From the NCBI GenBank assembly GCA_945888625.1, contig CAMDAH010000003.1, positions 1 to 64,000 on the forward strand: a stretch of 64,000 nt of DNA. Direction: 5' to 3'. This stretch comes from Chryseobacterium gleum (GTDB lineage Bacteria; Bacteroidota; Bacteroidia; Flavobacteriales_D; Crocinitomicaceae). This document shows, in pieces, positions 44,201-52,575 of the stretch. The notes under the pieces are model-generated. The model had not been told where the DNA came from and did no database searches. It saw nothing but the letters and a program-made list of their open reading frames with translations. The translations under genes and the position numbers were made by a program. How positions within the stretch are numbered: the stretch's first letter is position 1; each line of letters opens with the position of its first letter.

Positions 44201-45175
44201 ATGGCACAAATAAATAAAATTAGCTACTATCTTCCTTCAAATAATGTCGCAGGTTTTGAAACTGAAAATAATGCCGATATAGCAACGAAATATGCGTCAA
44301 AACGAAGTGTTGTTTCCATTGACGAAGTCGGTTCTGACTTAGCATTTAAGGCGGCTAATATTTTGTTTAATGAGTACCCAAATAGTGATAAAGCATCAAT
44401 TGACTTTTTGTTGTATTCCACCCAAGGACTTGATTATTTCTCTCCTACCACTTCAAGTGTTCTACATCATCGATTAGGACTTTCTGAGAAATGTGGAATT
44501 TTGGATATCCCATTTGGTTGTGCGGGCTTTGTTTATGGTTTAAGTGTTGCTAATGCGCTTATTCATGCTGGAAATGCAACAACTGTTTTATTTCTTTTAG
44601 GTGAAATACCTTCAAAGGCAATTCATGAGGACGATCTCGATTTTAAGCTACTTTTTAGTGATGCAGGGGTAGCATGTTTAATTGAAAGTGATGAAAATCA
44701 AAGGATAAAAAATTTCGTTTTTGGTACCGATGGGAAAGGGTTTAAGAATTTAAATATTCTAAGAGGTGGTACGCGCTCTCCTTTGGATAGTGATTGGATA
44801 AAAACTAATCCGAGTCTACCTAACGGAAGACTAGCAATGAACGGTTTAGAGATATTGCGTTTTTCGCTCGATAAAGTACCCAAGTTAGTAAATGACATTC
44901 TGATGAAAAATGCTATGCAATTTGAAGAAATAGATTACTTTGTCTTTCATCATTCAAGTGAAGTTATACTCACATCACTTCAACGTAAATGTGCCATCCC
45001 TAAGGAAAAATTTATAAACTATTTTACTGAAGTTGGTAACTCGGCTTCTTGTTCTATTCCGATTGCGTTAGAAAAAGCAAATGAGGAAGGTAAATTTATA
45101 CCGGGAAATAAAATAATGCTTCTTGGTTTTGGAACAGGATATGCTTGGGCCGGAACAATTATCATTTGGAGTTAA
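44201..45175 (+). CDS. Ketoacyl-ACP synthase III-like enzyme (first copy)
   Basis: KAS III enzymes join an acyl-CoA with malonyl-ACP. The 324-residue thiolase-fold protein keeps the catalytic triad: Cys107 in DIPFGCAGFVYGL, His250 in YFVFHHSSEVI, and Asn280 in EVGNSASCSIPIAL. After His250 the usual QAN reads HSS, which departs from housekeeping FabH and hints at a specialised substrate. It begins a run of acyl-carrier, second KAS III and ketoreductase genes. In sugar-modifying loci such enzymes build 3-hydroxyacyl groups for amino sugars. The substrate is inferred. Confidence 0.9.
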   Translation: MAQINKISYYLPSNNVAGFETENNADIATKYASKRSVVSIDEVGSDLAFKAANILFNEYPNSDKASIDFLLYSTQGLDYFSPTTSSVLHHRLGLSEKCGILDIPFGCAGFVYGLSVANALIHAGNATTVLFLLGEIPSKAIHEDDLDFKLLFSDAGVACLIESDENQRIKNFVFGTDGKGFKNLNILRGGTRSPLDSDWIKTNPSLPNGRLAMNGLEILRFSLDKVPKLVNDILMKNAMQFEEIDYFVFHHSSEVILTSLQRKCAIPKEKFINYFTEVGNSASCSIPIALEKANEEGKFIPGNKIMLLGFGTGYAWAGTIIIWS

Positions 45176-45180
45176 TTAAG

Positions 45181-45209
45181 TTGTCTTGAAGAAAAATAAT
45201 GTATTTTTG
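45181..45209 (+). promoter_or_regulatory. Promoter of the ACP gene, TTG-N18-TATTTTTG
   Basis: TTG at 45181-45183 and TATTTTTG at 45202-45209 lie 18 bases apart, a good fit to the Bacteroidota consensus. The -7 element ends only 4 bases before the GTG start, which would give a leaderless or nearly leaderless mRNA. Confidence 0.45.
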
Positions 45210-45213
45210 ATAC

Positions 45214-45465
45214 GTGGAAATAACTGATTTTATCCGGATTATCGAAAATGAGTTTGACGAAGTTACGCCCAATTCTTTAAAGCCGGAAAGCTGTTATAGA
45301 GAAATGGACGGGTGGAGTAGTATGCACGCGCTAATTTTTGTTGCGCTAATTGACCATCATTACAAGGTGTTACTAAACGGCGAAGAATTAAAAAGTTCCT
45401 CAACAATTGAGGACTTATTCAACATTGTGAATTCAAAAATTGCCAGTGGCGAAATTAACGATTAA
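45214..45465 (+). CDS. Acyl carrier protein-like, atypical WSSM motif
   Basis: The 83-residue acidic protein has the ACP fold pattern: helix I (DFIRIIENEF), the phosphopantetheine site region GWSSMHALIF, then helix III (TIEDLFNIVNSK). The usual Asp-Ser-Leu reads Ser35-Ser36-Met37, with Ser36 as the predicted attachment point. I recall similar WSS/WDS-type carriers in O-antigen loci next to KAS III genes. The start is GTG; the DNA upstream holds a consensus promoter. The 3' end overlaps the second KAS III gene by 20 bases. Confidence 0.82.
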   Translation: MEITDFIRIIENEFDEVTPNSLKPESCYREMDGWSSMHALIFVALIDHHYKVLLNGEELKSSSTIEDLFNIVNSKIASGEIND

Positions 45466-46498
45466 ACAGGTTGGTATTAAGGCTGTATATGCTACAGTTC
45501 CTTCATTTGTTGAAAAAACAAGTGAGTATGCTTATTTTTCTGCAGAGGAAGCAAAAATGTTTGAGAAAACGGTGGGAATTAAAGAGCGACGTGTTGCGGC
45601 CAAAACAGTTACTTGTTCAGATCTTTGCTTCAAAGCGGCAAGTGATTTAGTAAGGGACTTTAATTGTAAAGAGGAAATCGACTTATTGCTTTTTGTTTCG
45701 CAATCACCTGATTATTTTTTGCCCGCTACAGCGGCAATTCTACAAGATAAATTAGGTTTGTCTACTAATTGTATGGCATTTGATGTAAGTCTTGGTTGTT
45801 CGGGTTATGTCTATGGACTAATGCTCGCTGGACAATACCTTCAAAATGGCTCAGTGAAAAAGGTATTGTTGTTGGCAGGCGATAAGTCAACAGTATCTAC
45901 ACATATTCAAGATAAATCAGCTTATCCATTATTTGGAGACGCGGGATCAGCTACCTTATTGGAGTTTGATGACTCGGCGAATGATTGGTACTTTGATGCT
46001 GGTACCGACGGCAGTGGCGCCAGTGCAATTATCATTGAAGCAGGACATTCGAGAATGCCTTATCAAAATGATGATAGTGCCAATAGTGAGCCCTCAACGG
46101 ATATTGTTAGGTCTAAAAAGTATCTTGCAATTGATGGCATGGCCATTTTTAATTTTGCATTAAAAAATGTTCCTCATTCCATTAATAATACGCTCGAATT
46201 AGCTAATATAAGTATAGATAAAATTGATTTTTTTGTGCTGCATCAGGCTAATCAATTAATTACTGATTCGCTCAGAAGGAAATTCCACTTGCCTGTTGAT
46301 AAGTTTCCAAGTTCTATTGGTAAGTATGGAAATACGAGCTCTGCTTCAATTCCTTTGACGCTTTGTAGTGAAATGGAACAAGATTTATTGACCAAAGAGC
46401 TTCAACTTTTATTTTGTGGTTTTGGTGTCGGTTTTTCGTGGGCATCTGTAATTTTGAAAACTAAGCATGTTACTACAAAGCTTTTAACGCATGATTGA
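45446..46498 (+). CDS. Ketoacyl-ACP synthase III-like enzyme (second copy)
   Basis: The 350-residue protein is a second KAS III with the full catalytic set: Cys118 in DVSLGCSGYVYGL, His266 in FFVLHQANQLI and Asn296 in IGKYGNTSSASIPL. It is closer to standard FabH than the first copy. I start at GTG 45446; a TTG two codons earlier is the alternative. It overlaps the ACP gene by 20 bases and the ketoreductase gene by 8. Two KAS III enzymes with one ketoreductase could give two rounds of chain extension (inference). Confidence 0.9.
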   Translation: MAKLTIKQVGIKAVYATVPSFVEKTSEYAYFSAEEAKMFEKTVGIKERRVAAKTVTCSDLCFKAASDLVRDFNCKEEIDLLLFVSQSPDYFLPATAAILQDKLGLSTNCMAFDVSLGCSGYVYGLMLAGQYLQNGSVKKVLLLAGDKSTVSTHIQDKSAYPLFGDAGSATLLEFDDSANDWYFDAGTDGSGASAIIIEAGHSRMPYQNDDSANSEPSTDIVRSKKYLAIDGMAIFNFALKNVPHSINNTLELANISIDKIDFFVLHQANQLITDSLRRKFHLPVDKFPSSIGKYGNTSSASIPLTLCSEMEQDLLTKELQLLFCGFGVGFSWASVILKTKHVTTKLLTHD

Positions 46499-47234
46499 TT
46501 TTAATGGAAAAACTTTTCTCGTTACGGGTGCATCTGCTGGAATTGGTTCAGCAGTGTCCAAATTACTTGCTGATTTGGGTGCTTCAGTAATCATTACCGG
46601 AAGAAATCAGGAAAGATTGTTGCATATCGCTGCAGAAATGAATGAAAAAACTACGGTCATTCAGGCTGATTTAACAGTTGAAAGTGAGTTGGAGGCGCTA
46701 GTGTCTTCTATACCTGGTGTCGATGGTATGGTGCACTGTGCAGGTGTTATTGCACCTTACCCGATTAAGTATTTACAACTCAAACACCTGCGAAATATGT
46801 TCGCTATTAATTTTGATAGTGCTTGTCTTTTAACCGCTAAGTTAATGCAATTAAAAAAAGTGAATAATCCAGCATCGTTTGTTTTTATTTCCTCGGTTTC
46901 AGCGCATCATCCTTATGTTGGCGGGAGTTTATACGCTGCGTCAAAAGCTGCTTTGGAGTCTTTTTCGCGTTCTATTGCCTTGGAATTTTCTTCAAAGGGT
47001 ATTCGTTCAAATTGTGTTTCTGCTGGGTTGGTTAAAACAGAAATGTTTGCTCAAACGCAACGCGCACTGTCCGAAGATAAATTACAGGAAATGATTAATT
47101 CGTATCCATTGGGAATTGGTAATCCTATTGATGTGGCAAATGCAGTTGCTTTTTTATTAAGCAAGCAAGCGTCTTGGATCACTGGATCCGTAATTAACTT
47201 GGATGGTGGTTTACTTTTGACAAACAAAAAATAA
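46491..47234 (+). CDS. SDR oxidoreductase, FabG-like ketoreductase
   Basis: The 247-residue protein is a classical short-chain dehydrogenase: the NADPH loop TFLVTGASAGIGSAVSKLL, VDGMVHCAGV, the catalytic Ser in FISSVSAHH and Tyr-x-x-x-Lys in YAASKAALESF, and the C-terminal WITGSVINLDGGLL. FabG-type enzymes reduce 3-ketoacyl-ACP to 3-hydroxyacyl-ACP. Its overlap with the KAS III gene places it in the same acyl-building pathway. Confidence 0.92.
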   Translation: MIDFNGKTFLVTGASAGIGSAVSKLLADLGASVIITGRNQERLLHIAAEMNEKTTVIQADLTVESELEALVSSIPGVDGMVHCAGVIAPYPIKYLQLKHLRNMFAINFDSACLLTAKLMQLKKVNNPASFVFISSVSAHHPYVGGSLYAASKAALESFSRSIALEFSSKGIRSNCVSAGLVKTEMFAQTQRALSEDKLQEMINSYPLGIGNPIDVANAVAFLLSKQASWITGSVINLDGGLLLTNKK

Positions 47235-47269
47235 TGCTTTTAGTGTAAATTCGTATTTGTATAAAATAG

Positions 47270-48178
47270 ATGGTTGATTATAGTTTTGTTATTCCCACAT
47301 ATAATAATGCCAAAGATTTAGCGCACATATGTGGTGCTATTCAGGCTGTTTTTGATGCGAACTCTTACGAAATAATAATAGTTGATGACGGTAGTACGGA
47401 TGAAACTTGGCAAACTCTTCAGTCATTAAGCCAAAAATTTAAATGTGTTAAAGCCTTGCGATTATCCATGAATTTTGGGCAACATCCGGCAACGTTATGC
47501 GGAATTGAATATGCGAAAGGAAAATATATTATTACGCTCGATGATGATAGGGAAATTCACCCAATTGAAGCACTCAAATTAATAGAATGTCAAAAGTCTA
47601 CTGGTGCTTCAGTGGTTTATGGCACGTTTAAATCCAATGATAAATTGCTTATTGCCACACTTAAAAAAGGGTACCGCGCATTGTCTCGGTTGAACGGAAA
47701 AAATAGGGGGAAGGGCAGTAGTTTTCGCCTAATAAATGGGGAGTTGGCGCAAGCAATGGTCAAAGCAAATCACCATTTTTCTTTTATTGACGAATTGATT
47801 CTCTGGTACACGAATGCCATCTTCTTCGTACCCGTAGTTCGAAGTGATAACTCCTCTTCCATAAGCAGGTATAAATTACCTCGTTTGTTATTGACTACTT
47901 TAAATTTAATGCTTTTTTCCTCTGAAATTCCACTGCGTTTAGTAACGTTTTTTGGAACGTGTTTAGCCTCGATTAATTTCGCTTTTGGCGTTTTTATTAT
48001 GTATAAAAAGTACTTTAATAAGATTGAAGTAGATGGATATACTTCATTGATTGTAAGTATTTTATTTTCTACTGGCGTAATAATTACAGGTATAGGTGTT
48101 ATCGCCTTGTACTTGCGCCATCTCTTACTGAAAATAAATCAAAAACCCATTTATCACGTAGCTGAAGAGGTGTGTTAA
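47270..48178 (+). CDS. Membrane-anchored family 2 glycosyltransferase, GtrB/ArnC-like
   Basis: The 302-residue protein has a cytoplasmic GT-A domain (about 1-215) with SFVIPTYNNAKDL, IIIVDDGSTDETW, RLSMNFGQHPATLCGIEYAKG and ITLDDDREIHP, followed by two C-terminal membrane helices (about 225-250 and 262-290). This is the layout of polyprenyl-phosphate sugar transferases such as GtrB, ArnC and dolichol-phosphate mannosyltransferase. It would load a sugar onto undecaprenyl phosphate for transfer on the far side of the membrane. The sugar could be the one acylated by the neighbouring enzymes (inference). Confidence 0.87.
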   Translation: MVDYSFVIPTYNNAKDLAHICGAIQAVFDANSYEIIIVDDGSTDETWQTLQSLSQKFKCVKALRLSMNFGQHPATLCGIEYAKGKYIITLDDDREIHPIEALKLIECQKSTGASVVYGTFKSNDKLLIATLKKGYRALSRLNGKNRGKGSSFRLINGELAQAMVKANHHFSFIDELILWYTNAIFFVPVVRSDNSSSISRYKLPRLLLTTLNLMLFSSEIPLRLVTFFGTCLASINFAFGVFIMYKKYFNKIEVDGYTSLIVSILFSTGVIITGIGVIALYLRHLLLKINQKPIYHVAEEVC

Positions 48179-48780
48179 TAGTAGCGCAATTTGACGTCCG
48201 ATTGATTCGTGTTCAAAGGGAACATTTAGCCATGATTTTAAATTGGAGAAACAGTGCGCACGTGCGACAAAATATGTTTTATCAGGAGTTACTCAATGAA
48301 AATGACCAGCTTACATGGTTCGAATCTATCAATAACGCCAATAATTATTATTTTATAATTGAATACTTGGGTATAAATGTGGGGCTTATTCATGCTAAAA
48401 ATGTTACCGAAAAGGAGCAATTTGGAGAAGGGGGGATTTTTATTGGTGAATTTGCTTTTTTGGATTCTTGGGCTAGTGTGATGGCTTCTCTCTGTCTACT
48501 TAATTTTATTTTTATAAAACTAACTTTTACAAAGTCTGTGGTGAATGTTAGGACTGAAAATAAGGCGGCTGTTTCCTACAATAAGCAATTGGGCTACAAA
48601 ATCGACTTCCAAGATGAAAAAGTAGTTAGGATGTCGCTATCGAAAGAAAATTTCCTCGAAAAAACCGCTCGACTAAACAAAACTTTATGTAAAATAAGCC
48701 AGGTTAATGCACCGCTTAGTTTGGTTGGAAAGAAAGCTGCCAATAATTTAGCTGAAATTAATCGATGTGTTGAAAGGTAA
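48172..48780 (+). CDS. GNAT-family acyltransferase
   Basis: The 202-residue protein has a GNAT core over residues 8-160: LIRVQREHLAMILNWRNSAH at the start, IGEFAFLDSWASVMASL, and VVNVRTENKAAVSYNKQLGY, the part that contacts acyl-CoA or acyl-ACP. The opening resembles PseH/WecD-type sugar N-acyltransferases. It starts with GTG and overlaps the glycosyltransferase gene by 7 bases. It is the best candidate to move the acyl group made upstream onto an amino sugar. The last 40 residues match nothing I know. It overlaps the facing hydroxylase gene by 23 bases. Confidence 0.75.
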   Translation: MLIVAQFDVRLIRVQREHLAMILNWRNSAHVRQNMFYQELLNENDQLTWFESINNANNYYFIIEYLGINVGLIHAKNVTEKEQFGEGGIFIGEFAFLDSWASVMASLCLLNFIFIKLTFTKSVVNVRTENKAAVSYNKQLGYKIDFQDEKVVRMSLSKENFLEKTARLNKTLCKISQVNAPLSLVGKKAANNLAEINRCVER

Positions 48781-49438
48781 TGCGATCGCTGGGAAGTTGC
48801 CGGTGTTCAAACGCGATCATCCACTCTTCTTTTGTGGCGAATTGGAGTAAAAAGGGATCGTCGAGGTGTTCAATTTTGTAACGGGAAATCTCCTCAGCAG
48901 AATAAGCCCACAGAGGGTTTGGTATATCAAACAGGAGAACAAATCGATCTTCGTCGCTGTCATTCCAAGCCTCGTGCTCATAAGAATCATCGAAAATGAG
49001 TAGTTTGCCTTCCTCCCAATGTTGTGTTTCATTTTCAACGCGTAGTCTGCAGGTATTATGTTTGGGAATAACTAATGGTAGGTGACAGCGAAGCACCATT
49101 TTAGAATATCCTTTGTGTGGCAGTAGGTGTGTTTTTTTCTTCAAACGGGAAAAATCACAGGAAATTAGTTCGGGTATCTGTTGGATAATTTCACTCGTTT
49201 TTGGACACATTAAACCACTTGAGCTATTTTTCATTTGAAAAAAAAGGAAACTAAATACTTGCCATGCATCGGTCTCGCCTGAGTCTACATAATCAGGGAA
49301 AGTAGTTAGCCAAAGTTCACGATCAGAGGCAATTAAATTTAAAAGTTCGGATTTAATGGTTTCTACATGCTTCTCCAAAAACAATAATTGTTGAAAATCA
49401 GCGCTTGAATAAAAGTATTTCGGATTCTTTTCTATCAA
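48758..49438 (-). CDS. Aspartyl/asparaginyl beta-hydroxylase family dioxygenase
   Basis: The 226-residue protein has the Fe(II)/2-oxoglutarate site of the Asp/Asn beta-hydroxylase family: His in LRCHLPLVIPKHN, then the second His in DSYEHEAWN, and Arg in EDRFVLLFDIPNP. This family includes protein hydroxylases and LpxO, which hydroxylates a lipid A acyl chain. There is no membrane segment, unlike LpxO. It faces the acyl-building cluster and overlaps its last gene by 23 bases, so a link to that pathway is possible but unproved. Confidence 0.82.
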   Translation of the reverse strand: MIEKNPKYFYSSADFQQLLFLEKHVETIKSELLNLIASDRELWLTTFPDYVDSGETDAWQVFSFLFFQMKNSSSGLMCPKTSEIIQQIPELISCDFSRLKKKTHLLPHKGYSKMVLRCHLPLVIPKHNTCRLRVENETQHWEEGKLLIFDDSYEHEAWNDSDEDRFVLLFDIPNPLWAYSAEEISRYKIEHLDDPFLLQFATKEEWMIAFEHRQLPSDRITFQHID

Positions 49439-49535
49439 CTTACAGTCATTTTACTTCAACGAATTTACTCAATCTCTCCCTAACTTCGTTTTTTAAGGTT
49501 GCTGTTTTTAGCTACTTTTACTTTCTAATACAGCT

Positions 49536-51626
49536 ATGAGTAGAATAGTTATTTCGATACTGACCATTTCTTTCGCGTTTTGCGTCTTTGCAGGGCATAT
49601 TAAAAAAGGCTTTAAGCAATTAGCTGCTTCAAATTATTCTTATGCTTTGCATCATTTTAGTAAGGGATTAAAAAAAGATAATGCTGCCGCTGCATTCGGT
49701 TTAACCAAGTTTTATTTGGCGCCCGGTATGTACAACATCGACTCAAGTTTTCGATATATTTTAATTTGTGAGCAATCATTTGAACGTTTGAATTCCAAAA
49801 GTCGTTTGAAATTAATTAAATACCAGTGTGATTCACTCCAGATTAAAACTACAAAAATAGCGCTGAGTCGTCTGATTTACAATCGCTTAACAAAATCGCC
49901 AACACTTGAATCGGTTAAGGGTTTTTTAATAAATCATCCTTGGTCTGAGTTAATTCCTGCTGCGATTGATTTAAGGGACTCTTTGGCCTTTTCAACTGCT
50001 GTTTTATCGAATACGGCACAAGCATTTGCGAATTTTATCGAATCTTATCCTGATTCAAAGTTGTTTTCAGCGGCGAACGATTCGTTAAATGTTTGTCAAT
50101 ATAAAGAAAATACAGGCTCAGGAAGCATGGAAGACTTAGAACGCTTTTTGGAATACTACCCCACGAATTCATTTGTTTCAGTAGTCGAAGATGAGTTATT
50201 TCAACGTTTTACAGCAAAAAATAGCCTTGAAGAATGGGTTTATTTTGTTCGTCATTTTCCGAAGAATCGTAACGTCAATGAAGCATGGCGAAAAGTCTTT
50301 CAATTATTTATGAAGGATTATTCGAATTTGCGCTTGGAACAATTTAAACTGTCTTTTTATGATTATCCCTTTATGGAAGAAATAGATAACGAAATTATGC
50401 GCTTTGAGTTAACTTACTATCCAAATCAACAGGATGGGAAGTTTGGTTTTATGAACGAAAGTGGTGAGCTTGTTATTTCAGCTGAATACGAGCACGTGAA
50501 TTCTTTTAACGAGGGTTTGGCTGTCGTAATTTCATCTTCGAAATATGGGGCAATCGATAAAAGAAATAAAGTTATTGTTGACTTTTCCTTCGATTACATG
50601 GAAGATTTTCACCTTGGGAAGTCAATCGTTGAACGCAATCATGTTTTTGGTCTAATAGATCGAAATGGAGATTTTGCTTTTCCGTTAGAATACGACGAAC
50701 TAGGGTGGTTAAACGATAGTTTGTTGTATGCCAAGAAAAATGGGCTCTTTGGAATTTACAATACCGAAAATAAGTGCCAAAGTGATTTGTTTTTTGATGA
50801 CATTATTCCTTTTGATGGCAGACTAGCTCGGGTTAGTGTAAATAACAAGGTAGGTTACCTAAATCGAGCACTAGAAATGGAAATTCCGGCCGAATTTGAC
50901 GAGTTAATTGTGTTTACGGATTCGTCGTTTGTTTATTCGTTGGCTGATAAAAAAGGCCTGTTGGATGGGAAAAATAGGTGGCGAACTTTGGCATCTTATG
51001 ATGAGATTTATCCTCTAAATGGTGGAATGGCAATGGTCAGGGTGTTAGATAAGATAGGATATATTGATGCAAAAGGGAATTTGATTCTTGCTTTACAATT
51101 TGAACAATTCCCTAATTTTTCCAAAGTGGGTAGGTTTAAAGATAAAACGGTGCTGGTAAAGAAAAAGGGTAAGTTTTTATTAATTAACAATTTAGGAGAG
51201 GTTCTTATGACTTTGCCATATGATGGGGTAGGTGAATGGGGTGCTTGGTTTCCTGTTATGAAGAATTTTAAATGGGGTTTTATAAATCCAAAAGGCAAGG
51301 AAGTAACGCTTTTTGATTACGATTTTGTAGAAAAGGTAAATAATAATCTTTTTATCGTTGAAAAAAATGGAGGTTTCGGATTACTTTCTGCAAAGGGCAT
51401 AGCGATATTACCTTCGGAATTTAAGTCAATCCTAGTCTTCGGCGATTCGCTGTTACTTGTGCAAGACGTAAATGGATACGGTATCTCAATGCTGAGTGGA
51501 GAGGAACTAATTCAACGAAACTATGATGAAATTAAGTATTACGAAAATGATGTACTCGAACTCCATAAAAACCATGCTGTTTCTTATTATCAACTTAAGT
51601 CAGGCACATTAATTCAGCTAAAATAA
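49536..51626 (+). CDS. WG-repeat protein with helical N-terminal domain
   Basis: The 696-residue protein starts with a short hydrophobic signal-like segment (IVISILTISFAFCVFAGH). Residues 20-290 are helical and TPR-like (AASNYSYALHHFSKGLKK). From about 300 on it is made of WG (KWGF-type) repeats: DGKFGFMNESGELVI, KYGAIDKRNKVIV, VFGLIDRNGDFAF, GLFGIYN, KVGYLNR and so on, roughly nine copies. WG repeats form beta-propeller-like surfaces in secreted Bacteroidota proteins; binding partners are unknown. It is followed by an inverted repeat and the S24 regulator gene. Confidence 0.88.
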   Translation: MSRIVISILTISFAFCVFAGHIKKGFKQLAASNYSYALHHFSKGLKKDNAAAAFGLTKFYLAPGMYNIDSSFRYILICEQSFERLNSKSRLKLIKYQCDSLQIKTTKIALSRLIYNRLTKSPTLESVKGFLINHPWSELIPAAIDLRDSLAFSTAVLSNTAQAFANFIESYPDSKLFSAANDSLNVCQYKENTGSGSMEDLERFLEYYPTNSFVSVVEDELFQRFTAKNSLEEWVYFVRHFPKNRNVNEAWRKVFQLFMKDYSNLRLEQFKLSFYDYPFMEEIDNEIMRFELTYYPNQQDGKFGFMNESGELVISAEYEHVNSFNEGLAVVISSSKYGAIDKRNKVIVDFSFDYMEDFHLGKSIVERNHVFGLIDRNGDFAFPLEYDELGWLNDSLLYAKKNGLFGIYNTENKCQSDLFFDDIIPFDGRLARVSVNNKVGYLNRALEMEIPAEFDELIVFTDSSFVYSLADKKGLLDGKNRWRTLASYDEIYPLNGGMAMVRVLDKIGYIDAKGNLILALQFEQFPNFSKVGRFKDKTVLVKKKGKFLLINNLGEVLMTLPYDGVGEWGAWFPVMKNFKWGFINPKGKEVTLFDYDFVEKVNNNLFIVEKNGGFGLLSAKGIAILPSEFKSILVFGDSLLLVQDVNGYGISMLSGEELIQRNYDEIKYYENDVLELHKNHAVSYYQLKSGTLIQLK

Positions 51627-51656
51627 TTCGTTAGTTGAAATTTTTTATCTTTTTTG

Positions 51657-51692
51657 ATTAAAAAATAATCGTTTAACTGATTATTTTTTAAT
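51657..51692. promoter_or_regulatory. Perfect 14-base inverted repeat, candidate operator
   Basis: ATTAAAAAATAATC at 51657-51670 and its exact reverse complement at 51679-51692 flank an 8-base centre. The repeat ends 18 bases before the start of the HTH/S24 regulator gene, a good place for an autoregulatory operator. It could also end transcription of the WG-repeat gene, but the stem is almost all A/T, which suits an operator better. Confidence 0.55.
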
Positions 51693-51710
51693 TTTACTAA
51701 AATTTGGTAT

Positions 51711-52511
51711 ATGAAAATTGGAGATAATTTAAAGCTGCTTAGAAAGCGTGCTGGAAAGTCACAAGAGGACGTGGCTGTTGATTTAGGGTTTCATCGTTCT
51801 ACCTACAGCGGTTATGAAAATGGGGTTGCGCAGCCGAATATCGAAAATTTATTGGCGCTAAGTAAATATTACAAATTAACAGTAGATGCTTTGTTAAATA
51901 GTACTTTTCAAGATTTTACCGATAAAGATTGGAATAGTTACGACGCCAATTGGACAAAAAAAGCGGAGGGAAGTAATTTGCGAATTTTAACGAGTAAGGT
52001 CAATGAGAACAACGACGAATTAATCGAATTAGTAACACAAAAGGCAAGCGCAGGTTATACCAATGGTTATGCTGACGTAGAATACATCAGTGAATTACCA
52101 ACTATTCGATTACCTTTTCTTTCTAAGCACAAAAAATATAGAACGTTTCCAATTAGTGGCGATTCCATGCCTCCAGTTGTGAATGGTTCTTACGTTGTTG
52201 CTGAATTTGTGCAGGATTGGACTACCATTAAGTCCGGTAAATCGTATATTTTGGTAACGAAAAATGAAGGTATCGTCTTCAAAATTATCTTTAATGAATT
52301 AGAAAAATCGAAATCATTTTTATTGGTTTCAACAAATAATTTTTACAAGCCTTACTATGTTGGGGTTGATGATGTAATAGAAATTTGGAGTTTTGTGAAT
52401 TATATTTCATCGGAACTTCCTGATGTAAAGATGGCAGAGAACGACCTAAACGAGGCGCTTCGATCGATTCAAATTGATTTACATCGTTTATTGGCAGCAA
52501 ACAAATCATAG
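51711..52511 (+). CDS. XRE-type HTH regulator with S24/LexA-like peptidase domain
   Basis: The 266-residue protein joins an N-terminal XRE helix-turn-helix (residues 5-62: LKLLRKRAGKSQEDVAVDLGFHRSTYS-type) to a C-terminal S24 domain. The S24 part keeps Ser152 in ISGDSMPP and Lys191 in GIVFKIIF, and Ala114-Gly115 sits 37 residues before the Ser, close to the LexA/CI cleavage geometry. It may thus be a self-cleaving repressor released by DNA damage, or a non-cleaving stress regulator. The inverted repeat upstream suggests it controls itself. There are no phage genes around, so it is not clearly a prophage repressor. Confidence 0.85.
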   Translation: MKIGDNLKLLRKRAGKSQEDVAVDLGFHRSTYSGYENGVAQPNIENLLALSKYYKLTVDALLNSTFQDFTDKDWNSYDANWTKKAEGSNLRILTSKVNENNDELIELVTQKASAGYTNGYADVEYISELPTIRLPFLSKHKKYRTFPISGDSMPPVVNGSYVVAEFVQDWTTIKSGKSYILVTKNEGIVFKIIFNELEKSKSFLLVSTNNFYKPYYVGVDDVIEIWSFVNYISSELPDVKMAENDLNEALRSIQIDLHRLLAANKS

Positions 52512-52549
52512 TTTATTATGCAAAAGCTAAGATTAACAAGGTAATTTTT

Positions 52550-52557
52550 TACCTTTG
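52550..52557 (+). promoter_or_regulatory. Candidate -7 element upstream of thrS
   Basis: TACCTTTG matches TAnnTTTG exactly and ends 18 bases before the thrS ATG at 52576. No TTG is seen at the usual -33 distance. Its position rules out the TTG at 52555 as a useful start codon. Confidence 0.45.
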
Positions 52558-52575
52558 CAATCCAAAATTGATAAG

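Noticed and set aside
52555-52575. TTG start for thrS adding seven residues
   Set aside because: It lies inside the TACCTTTG promoter element and adds residues not found in ThrRS.
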